Below, one piece after another: positions 57,347-64,000 of a stretch of DNA of 64,000 nt (its first letter is position 1; each line of letters starts with the position of its first letter). The notes beneath the pieces are model-generated. The model had not been told where the DNA came from. It worked only from the letters and a program-made list of their open reading frames with translations, and ran no database searches. The stretch lies in NCBI RefSeq assembly GCF_001418085.1, contig NZ_LIQH01000039.1, positions 310,001 through 374,000 of the forward strand, read 5' to 3'. A program made the translations under genes and the position numbers. Source of the stretch: Lacinutrix algicola (GTDB lineage Bacteria; Bacteroidota; Bacteroidia; Flavobacteriales; Flavobacteriaceae).

Positions 57347-58663
57347 GTGCAAGAAATCTTTAAAAAACATATAAATAAACGGTTTAATTTTCTAAAAGGA
57401 AAAAAGCTATTAATTACCATTTCTGGAGGATTAGATAGTGTTGTACTTACTCATTTATGTAAAGAAGCTAAACTCGATATCTCGCTTGCACATTGCAATT
57501 TTAATTTACGAGATGAAGAAAGCAATGGAGATGAAGCATTCGTTTTAAATCTAGCAGAAAGATTAGATATAGAAGTCTTTACGCAACATTTTGATACGAC
57601 TATTTACGCTCAAGAAAACAAATTGTCCATACAAATGGCGGCTCGTGAGTTGCGCTACAATTGGTTTCAAGAGTTGTCAAATCTACTTGGTTTCGATTAT
57701 ATTTTAACGGCACATCATGCCGACGATAATTTAGAGACTTTTCTAATTAATTTAACTAGAGGAACAGGTTTAGAAGGCTTAACAGGAATTCCAGAAACTA
57801 ATGGAAACATTGTAAGGCCATTATTAAAGTTTTCTAGAGAAACAATTTTAAGTTTTGCTGAACAACAAAAAATAGAATGGCGAGAAGATAGTAGTAATGC
57901 ATCTACTAAATACTTAAGAAACAAATTGCGTCATGAAATCATTCCAAAGTTAAAAGAAACAAATTCACAATTGTTACAAAATTTAGATACAACTTTAATG
58001 CATTTAAACGATGCGTCTAGTGTTGTAACAGAAAGTGTAAACGCTGTTTTAAAAAGAGCAATTATAGCTATTGATAATGATGAAATAACCTATGATATTT
58101 CAGAATTTGTTAAACTTAAAAATCCTAAAGCATACTTGGTAGAAGTGTTTAAACCATTTGGTTTTACTGCTTTTGGAGATATTCAAAATTTGTTAACTGC
58201 GCAAAGTGGAAAACAAATTTTTTCTGAAACGCATAGACTTATAAAAGATAGATCGCATATAATATTAGCTCCATTATCGTTAGATGAAGAAGCTGTTTTA
58301 ATTACTATTATTAAAGAAGATAAAGATAAATCGATACCAAACGGAGTTTTGTTTTTTGAGGAAGTAAACACAATAGAAAAAGCCTCTAAAAACGAGATTT
58401 TTGTAGATACAGAAAAATTAAATTACCCACTAACTGTAAGAAAGTGGAAGGAAGGCGATTATTTCTATCCTTTAGGAGGTAATGGCAAAAAGAAATTAAG
58501 CAAGTACTTTAAAGATGAAAAACTATCTTTGTTAGATAAAGAGAAATGTCTTTTATTGTACTCTAATAATGAAATTGTTTGGATCTTAAATTATAGAGCA
58601 GACGAACGTTTTAAAGTGACAAACAATACTAATAAAATATTAAAAATATCCTTGAAGGAATGA
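57347..58663 (+). CDS. tilS: tRNA(Ile)-lysidine synthase TilS
   Basis: The 438-residue protein has the PP-loop SGGLDSVVL (residues 26-34), [33 protein letters not shown] and the C-terminal TilS domain with [20 protein letters not shown]. It converts the wobble cytidine of tRNA-Ile(CAU) to lysidine, an essential step. The start is a GTG at 57347; an overlapping ATG at 57345 is out of frame and runs to a stop within ten codons. The stop overlaps the dsbD start by four bases (ATGA). Confidence 0.95.
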   Translation: MQEIFKKHINKRFNFLKGKKLLITISGGLDSVVLTHLCKEAKLDISLAHCNFNLRDEESNGDEAFVLNLAERLDIEVFTQHFDTTIYAQENKLSIQMAARELRYNWFQELSNLLGFDYILTAHHADDNLETFLINLTRGTGLEGLTGIPETNGNIVRPLLKFSRETILSFAEQQKIEWREDSSNASTKYLRNKLRHEIIPKLKETNSQLLQNLDTTLMHLNDASSVVTESVNAVLKRAIIAIDNDEITYDISEFVKLKNPKAYLVEVFKPFGFTAFGDIQNLLTAQSGKQIFSETHRLIKDRSHIILAPLSLDEEAVLITIIKEDKDKSIPNGVLFFEEVNTIEKASKNEIFVDTEKLNYPLTVRKWKEGDYFYPLGGNGKKKLSKYFKDEKLSLLDKEKCLLLYSNNEIVWILNYRADERFKVTNNTNKILKISLKE

Positions 58664-61029
58664 AGAAAATCTTAGCTTTATTATTCGTATTATTTTCAAT
58701 GCAAACCATTTTTGCGCAAGTATTAGAACCTGTAAAATGGACTGGTACGGTTGAGAAAATCTCTGACACAGAATATAATTTAATTTTTAATGCTGAAATT
58801 GAGAATCATTGGCATTTGTATTCTCAAAACTTACCAGAAGGAGGAGCGATACCAACCGAGTTTATTTACGATGAAAACGCAGTCTCTAAAGATTTTGAAT
58901 TAGTAGGGAAAGCTACAGAAAGTGCAAGCACTACCAAATTTGATAAAGTCTTTGAAATGGACATGACTTATTTTGATTATGAGGCTACATTTACTCAAAA
59001 AATTAAAATATTAAACCCAGACTTAACATCAATAGAGGCAGAAGTGAGCTACCAAGCTTGTGATGATGCTAAATGTATTTTTGAAAGTAAAACTGTCGAT
59101 TTTCAGATTAAAAGCAATAAAAAAGAAAGTAATATTTTAGATCCGGTAAAATGGACGTCATCAATTTATTCGCTTGGAAATGATGAATATGAGATTGCTT
59201 ACACAGCAGTTTTAGATAATAAATGGCATATTTATTCTCAGGACAATAAGGATCCAATGGGACCAATACCAACAGAGATTACATTTAAAAATGATAATAA
59301 AGATTTTAAATTAATAGGAGGATTAAAAGAATCTAAGAGTATAGAAAAGTTTGAAAAAGCTTTCGATATGGATGTTAAATACTTCTCTAATGAAGCTGTT
59401 TTTACTCAGAAAATAAAAGTATTAAACACAGATTTAAAAACAATTGAAGCAGAAGCTTATTTTCAAGCATGTGATGATGAAAAATGTTTAGCTCCAACAT
59501 TTTTTGATTTAAAAACAAGTTTAACAGATGCTACTCCAAAGTCAGCATCAGATAATGAAGTTGCATTAGATATTGACTCTTCTTCAGATAGTGAATCTAA
59601 AGGTTTATGGGGAATATTTTTTATTGCTTTCCTATCAGGTTTTGCGGCATTACTAACACCTTGTGTATTTCCAATGATACCAATGACTGTTAGCTTTTTT
59701 ACTAAACAAAGTAAATCTAAAGCTGCAGGTATAAAAAACGCCATTATTTATGGATTATGTATTATAGTAATTTATCTATTATTAGGTACTGCTGTTACAG
59801 GAATTTTTGGAGCCGATGCCTTAAATGCGTTAGCAACAAATGTTTGGTTTAATATTATTTTCTTTATTCTTTTAGTTGTTTTTGCATTCTCTTTTTTAGG
59901 AGCTTTCGAAATTATGCTACCAAATTCTTGGGCAAATAAAGTGGATTCTCAAGCTAATAGAGGTGGTATGGTTGGTATCTTTTTCATGGCTTTAGCTTTA
60001 GCTATTGTTTCTTTTTCATGTACAGGACCAATTGTAGGTACGCTTTTAGTAGAAGCAGCTTCTAAAGGTGGTTTAGCTCCAATTATTGGAATGTTAGGAT
60101 TTTCATCTGCAATTGCATTACCATTTGCATTGTTTGCTGCTTTTCCAGGTTGGCTAAACTCGTTGCCAAAATCTGGTGGTTGGTTAAACACTGTAAAAGT
60201 GGTCTTAGGGTTTTTAGAATTAGCATTAGCTTTTAAATTTTTATCGCAAGCAGATTTAGTATTACAAATGCACTTATTAGAAAGAGAAGTATTTATAGCT
60301 ATTTGGATTGCCATTTTTGGAACATTAGCATTGTATCTTTTTGGTAAAATTCAATTACCACACGATTCACCTTTAAAACATATTTCTGTAGGTAGATTAA
60401 GTCTTGGTTTAATAGTTTTAACTTTTACAATTTATATGATTCCTGGACTTTGGGGAGCACCATTAAATTTAATTAGTGCGTTTCCACCACCTTTAGATTA
60501 TAGCGAATCTCCATATGGAGTTGGAAACTCGAAAGGAGGAGGTAGTGCAAGCGCAGACCATTCCGATTTACCAGAAGGTGCACATTTATTAGCACCACAC
60601 GATATTTTAGCATTTAACGATTACGATTTAGGTTTAGCTTATGCTAAAAAAGTGAATAAGCCAATAATGATTGATTTTACAGGTTGGGCTTGTGTAAACT
60701 GCCGAAAAATGGAGCAAAATGTTTGGCCAAAACCTGAGATATTAAATGCATTAAAAAATGATGTCGTTTTAATCTCTCTTTATGTGGACGATAAGCGACC
60801 TCTTGAAAAGGATGAAATAGTAGACTCAAAGCTTAGAGAAGGTAAACAACTTAAATATATTGGTCAGAAATGGAGCGAATTTCAAACCATTAAATATAAG
60901 TCTAACACACAGCCATATTATGTGTTAATGGATCATGACGAAGAAAACTTAATGGAGCCTGTTGCTTTTACTCCAGATGCAGATGAGTATTTTAATTGGC
61001 TAAAAACAGGAATTCAAAATTTTAAATAA
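58660..61029 (+). CDS. dsbD: Thiol:disulfide interchange protein DsbD
   Basis: The 789-residue protein has a signal peptide (MQTIFAQ) and two similar N-terminal domains (about residues 20-155 and 163-300), each holding a CxxxxC pair (CDDAKC, CDDEKC). Eight predicted membrane helices follow, with Cys residues in [11 protein letters not shown] and [10 protein letters not shown]. The C-terminal thioredoxin domain has [12 protein letters not shown]. It moves electrons from cytosolic thioredoxin to the periplasm. DsbD normally has one alpha domain; here it appears duplicated. It is translationally coupled to tilS. Confidence 0.92.
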   Translation: MKKILALLFVLFSMQTIFAQVLEPVKWTGTVEKISDTEYNLIFNAEIENHWHLYSQNLPEGGAIPTEFIYDENAVSKDFELVGKATESASTTKFDKVFEMDMTYFDYEATFTQKIKILNPDLTSIEAEVSYQACDDAKCIFESKTVDFQIKSNKKESNILDPVKWTSSIYSLGNDEYEIAYTAVLDNKWHIYSQDNKDPMGPIPTEITFKNDNKDFKLIGGLKESKSIEKFEKAFDMDVKYFSNEAVFTQKIKVLNTDLKTIEAEAYFQACDDEKCLAPTFFDLKTSLTDATPKSASDNEVALDIDSSSDSESKGLWGIFFIAFLSGFAALLTPCVFPMIPMTVSFFTKQSKSKAAGIKNAIIYGLCIIVIYLLLGTAVTGIFGADALNALATNVWFNIIFFILLVVFAFSFLGAFEIMLPNSWANKVDSQANRGGMVGIFFMALALAIVSFSCTGPIVGTLLVEAASKGGLAPIIGMLGFSSAIALPFALFAAFPGWLNSLPKSGGWLNTVKVVLGFLELALAFKFLSQADLVLQMHLLEREVFIAIWIAIFGTLALYLFGKIQLPHDSPLKHISVGRLSLGLIVLTFTIYMIPGLWGAPLNLISAFPPPLDYSESPYGVGNSKGGGSASADHSDLPEGAHLLAPHDILAFNDYDLGLAYAKKVNKPIMIDFTGWACVNCRKMEQNVWPKPEILNALKNDVVLISLYVDDKRPLEKDEIVDSKLREGKQLKYIGQKWSEFQTIKYKSNTQPYYVLMDHDEENLMEPVAFTPDADEYFNWLKTGIQNFK

Positions 61030-61030
61030 T

Positions 61031-61066
61031 AAAAAAAGGTCTTGCTGTAGCAAGATTTTTTTTTTA
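61031..61066 (+). terminator. Terminator after dsbD
   Basis: TCTTGC and GCAAGA, extended by TA pairs, form a hairpin followed by T11. Confidence 0.75.
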
Positions 61067-61082
61067 CAATAATATTAGAAGA

Positions 61083-62708
61083 ATGAAAACAATACAAGGT
61101 AACATAGTAGATATCCCAAACAAGCGTATCTTTAAAGGAGAAGTAACTATTAAGGCAGGAAAAATTGTTTCTATTATAGAAAAAGAACACAACGTAAACC
61201 ATTTTATATTACCAGGTTTTATAGATGCACATATTCATATTGAAAGTTCTATGTTGGTACCTAGTGAGTTTGCAAAACTGGCTGTAAAACATGGTACAGT
61301 TTCAACAGTTAGCGATCCACACGAAATAGCAAATGTACTTGGTGTAAAAGGAGTAGAGTTCATGATTGAAAACGGAAAACAAACACCGTTTAAATTCAAT
61401 TTTGGAGCACCTTCTTGTGTGCCAGCTACTAGTTTTGAATCTGCAGGAGCTATTATAGATTCTGAAGATATTAAAACATTAATGGCAAATCCAGATATTA
61501 AATATCTTGCCGAAATGATGAATTATCCAGGAGTACTTTTCGATGACGAAGAAGTGCTTAAAAAAATAGCATGGGCAAAACATTATAACAAACCAGTAGA
61601 TGGTCATGCGCCAGGTTTAAGAGGAGACGATATTACAAAATACATTGCTGCGGGAATTTCTACAGATCATGAGTGTTTTACTTACGACGAAGCTTTAGAA
61701 AAGCTCAACAAAGGCATGAAAGTTATTATTCGCGAAGGTAGTGCTGCTAAGAATTTTAATGCTTTAATAGATTTACTGCCAGAACATTTTGAAAACATGA
61801 TGTTTTGTAGTGACGATAAGCATCCAGACGATTTACTTTTAGGACACATAAATCAATTATGTGCAAGAGCAGTAGCTAAAGATATTGATTTGTTTAAAGT
61901 GCTTCAAGCGGCATGTATTAACCCAATAAAACATTACAATCTAGATGTTGGAACTTTACAAATAGGTGGCGCTGCAGATTGTATTATAGTTGAAGATTTA
62001 AAAGATTTTAAAACACTACAAACCTATATAAACGGTGAGTTGGTTTACGACTTCGGAAAAGTAAATATTAAAGATGTAGCGTTCAAAAACCTTAATAATT
62101 TTAATTGTGACAAAAAAGAAGTTTCAGATTTTAGGTTTGAATCTTCAGCCAAAAGAATTCGCGTTATAGAATGTAATGATGGAGAGTTAGTAACAAACGA
62201 AATTATTGTAGATAGTTTAATAGAAAACGGAAATTTAGTGTCTAACACCAAAACCGATGTTCTAAAAATGACGGTTGTTAATCGTTATAATAATGCAAAA
62301 CCTGCGATTGCATTTATTAAAAACTTCGGATTAAAAGAAGGTGCAATTGCAAGTTCTGTTGGTCACGATTCGCATAATATTATTGCCGTTGGAGTAGATG
62401 ATGCTTCAATTTGTAAAGCTGTAAATGCTATTATTGATGCCGAAGGTGGTATTTGTGCAGTTAATACTTCCGAAGAAAAAACTGTAGCATTACCAGTTGC
62501 AGGAATTATGAGCGATAAAAATGGTGAAACTATTGGTAAACAATATGCAGAGCTCGATAAAATGGCTAAGCAATTTGGTTGCACTTTAAATGCTCCATAT
62601 ATGTCATTATCTTTTATGGCTTTGTTGGTTATTCCTGCTTTGAAGTTGAGTGATAAAGGATTATTTAGTGGTGCTACTTTTGAGTTTACAAGTTTAGAAG
62701 CAAACTAA
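61083..62708 (+). CDS. ade: Adenine deaminase
   Basis: The 541-residue amidohydrolase has the metal motif [10 protein letters not shown] near residue 50, [11 protein letters not shown], the DGHAPGLRG loop and [11 protein letters not shown], and the C-terminal AVNTSEEK region of the Ade family. It deaminates adenine to hypoxanthine for purine salvage. It begins 53 bases after dsbD and directly abuts the next hydrolase gene (stop and ATG adjacent), so those two are cotranscribed. Confidence 0.95.
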   Translation: MKTIQGNIVDIPNKRIFKGEVTIKAGKIVSIIEKEHNVNHFILPGFIDAHIHIESSMLVPSEFAKLAVKHGTVSTVSDPHEIANVLGVKGVEFMIENGKQTPFKFNFGAPSCVPATSFESAGAIIDSEDIKTLMANPDIKYLAEMMNYPGVLFDDEEVLKKIAWAKHYNKPVDGHAPGLRGDDITKYIAAGISTDHECFTYDEALEKLNKGMKVIIREGSAAKNFNALIDLLPEHFENMMFCSDDKHPDDLLLGHINQLCARAVAKDIDLFKVLQAACINPIKHYNLDVGTLQIGGAADCIIVEDLKDFKTLQTYINGELVYDFGKVNIKDVAFKNLNNFNCDKKEVSDFRFESSAKRIRVIECNDGELVTNEIIVDSLIENGNLVSNTKTDVLKMTVVNRYNNAKPAIAFIKNFGLKEGAIASSVGHDSHNIIAVGVDDASICKAVNAIIDAEGGICAVNTSEEKTVALPVAGIMSDKNGETIGKQYAELDKMAKQFGCTLNAPYMSLSFMALLVIPALKLSDKGLFSGATFEFTSLEAN

Positions 62709-63668
62709 ATGCCAATTCTAACCACAACATACAAACCTAAATTTATTTTTAGAAACGGACATTTATCCACCATTTATTCTGGATTATTACGAAAAGTAGA
62801 AGGTGTCACTCAAAAGCGAGAACGCATCACATTACCAGACAACGATTTTCTAGATTTAGATTGGAGTTATGCACCTAATAAAACCAACAAATTATTAATT
62901 ATTTTACATGGATTAGAAGGTAATGCGCAGCGTCATTATATGTTAGGTTCCGCTAAAATGGCTAATACTAACACTATGGATGCAGTTTGCATTAATTTTA
63001 GAGGTTGTAGTGGTGAAGTTAATAAGAGCTTCCAATCTTACCATTCTGGTAAGACAGATGATCTAGCTTCTGTTATAAAACACATTACAGATCATTTTAA
63101 TTACGACACCATTTTCTTAAATGGTTTTAGCCTTGGCGGAAATGTTATTTTAAAGTATTTAGGAGAGAATAATACTATTCCAAAACAAATAAAAGGAGCA
63201 GTAACGGTTTCTGTTCCTGTGTATTTAAAAGGTTCATTAGAACGGTTAATGTCTAATGAAAACGTATTGTATTCTAAAAAGTTTTTAAATAACTTAAGAG
63301 ATAAGCTAAAGGAAAAACAACTATTATTTCCGCAGAATATTAAAAACGAAGATTTAAAAGCGATAAAAACATTAAAAGATTTTGATGATTTTTACACTTC
63401 TAAAGCACATCATTTTATTGATGCTTACGATTATTACGAAAAATCAAGTAGTCTTCAGTTTTTAAAAGGAATTAAAATACCAACGCTATTAATAAATGCA
63501 CAAAATGATTCTTTTTTATCTAAAGAATGCTATCCAATTGAAGCAGCAAAACAGAATGAATATTTGTATTTAGAAATGCCAAAATATGGTGGACATGTAG
63601 GTTTTTACGATTCTAAAAATATTTACTATTCCGAAAAGAGAATGCTTGAGTTTTTAAGTAAATATTAG
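62709..63668 (+). CDS. YheT-like alpha/beta hydrolase
   Basis: The 319-residue protein matches the YheT/EMB8 hydrolase type: RNGHLSTIYSGLLRK near the N terminus, LHGLEGNAQRHYM (oxyanion hole), nucleophile elbow NGFSLGGNVILKYLGE, and late Asp and His in NAQNDSFLS and KYGGHVGFYD. The substrate is not known; related proteins act on esters or lipids. It has no signal peptide. It follows ade without a gap. Confidence 0.9.
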   Translation: MPILTTTYKPKFIFRNGHLSTIYSGLLRKVEGVTQKRERITLPDNDFLDLDWSYAPNKTNKLLIILHGLEGNAQRHYMLGSAKMANTNTMDAVCINFRGCSGEVNKSFQSYHSGKTDDLASVIKHITDHFNYDTIFLNGFSLGGNVILKYLGENNTIPKQIKGAVTVSVPVYLKGSLERLMSNENVLYSKKFLNNLRDKLKEKQLLFPQNIKNEDLKAIKTLKDFDDFYTSKAHHFIDAYDYYEKSSSLQFLKGIKIPTLLINAQNDSFLSKECYPIEAAKQNEYLYLEMPKYGGHVGFYDSKNIYYSEKRMLEFLSKY

Positions 63669-63757
63669 ATTTTTAAGCAGTTAGGCTTTAAGTTTATTAA
63701 AAATAGAGTTTAATAATCCGCTAATTTTCCTACATTTAGTTTCTAAACCAACCATTT

Positions 63758-64000
63758 ATGCTTAAAAAAGTATTTGCCAGTGCTGTCTTTGGAGTAGAAG
63801 CTTCCACAATAACCGTAGAAGTTAACGTCAATTCCGGAATAGGATATCACTTAGTAGGTCTTCCAGACAATGCCATTAAAGAAAGTAATTATAGAATTGC
63901 GGCTGCATTACAAAATAATGGTTACAAGATTCCTGGTAAAAAAATTACAATAAATATGGCGCCTGCCGATTTACGCAAAGAAGGTTCTGCTTACGATTTA
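63758..64000 (+). CDS. ComM/YifB-family AAA+ ATPase, N-terminal part
   Basis: The 81 residues visible (cut by the window edge) begin LKKVFASAVFGVEASTITVE and contain GIGYHLVGLPDNAIKES and INMAPADLRKEGSAYDL, the N-terminal ChlI-like domain of the YifB/ComM family. ComM is a hexameric helicase promoting branch migration in natural transformation. The AAA+ domain lies beyond the window. TACATTTA at 63731-63738 may be its -7 element. Confidence 0.9.
   Translation, partial: MLKKVFASAVFGVEASTITVEVNVNSGIGYHLVGLPDNAIKESNYRIAAALQNNGYKIPGKKITINMAPADLRKEGSAYDL

Noticed and set aside
59949-60314. Antisense frame inside dsbD
   Set aside because: It mirrors the membrane-helix codons of dsbD; there is no start context or domain.

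Overview
The window is a piece of an AT-rich chromosome from the Bacteroidota, most likely a marine member of the Flavobacteriaceae. The evidence is the gene content and order (bifunctional-type ribB, LptF/G permease, LolA, FtsK, DgkA and Tpx in one run; peroxiredoxin, thioredoxin and a small acidic protein together; lpdA next to fabV; tilS overlapping dsbD), the TAnnTTTG promoter elements typical of the phylum, the weak ribosome binding sites, and the short secreted proteins whose signal peptides end in FSQ or FAQ. The genus cannot be fixed from the sequence alone.

Positions 1-8218 form an accessory island, all on the + strand and tightly spaced. It holds the tail of an unidentified protein, an HNH nuclease, a uracil-DNA-glycosylase-fold protein, a 525-residue protein of unknown function, a large phospholipase-D-type protein with two HxK/GSxN motifs, and a protein with a C-terminal D-D-QxK nuclease-like motif. 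I read this as a candidate undescribed DNA-targeting defence cassette. Its last two genes carry apparent frameshifts, two of them exactly in A8 and T8 tracts, which could be sequencing errors, decay or phase variation. It abuts a damage-response block (8262-13310): a LexA-like XRE/S24 repressor divergent from a Y-family polymerase and a DnaE-type polymerase, with a perfect inverted repeat between them.

Positions 13311-28380 are mostly housekeeping: tRNA-Ser, a thioesterase, a nitroreductase, a thioredoxin-like protein, a DegT-type aminotransferase, ribB with a degenerate GTP-cyclohydrolase domain, an LptF/G permease with a duplicated membrane tail, lolA, ftsK, dgkA, tpx, a fasciclin protein, katG and an ankyrin-repeat protein.

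Positions 28588-32422 hold a second defence locus, a Gabija-like pair made of an OLD-type ATPase/TOPRIM nuclease and a UvrD-like helicase.

Positions 32685-49609 carry a LysR/LysE pair, a VF530 protein, an epimerase, a Crp-type regulator, the peroxiredoxin-thioredoxin cluster, an NhaC antiporter, MarC, a trans-sulfuration enzyme divergent from an Lrp/AsnC regulator (with a 21-bp palindrome between them), a CPBP protease, a LuxR-type regulator, lpdA-fabV and a broken M50 peptidase/TPR gene.

Positions 49606-64000 carry a LytTR two-component system facing a small proton-channel-like gene, with four TTTGTAG-like repeats at about 20-bp spacing between them. They also carry a DEAD-box-type helicase, an aldose-epimerase-like protein, a chorismate-binding enzyme, an alpha/beta hydrolase, tilS, dsbD with a duplicated N-terminal domain, adenine deaminase, a YheT-like hydrolase and the start of a ComM/YifB ATPase.
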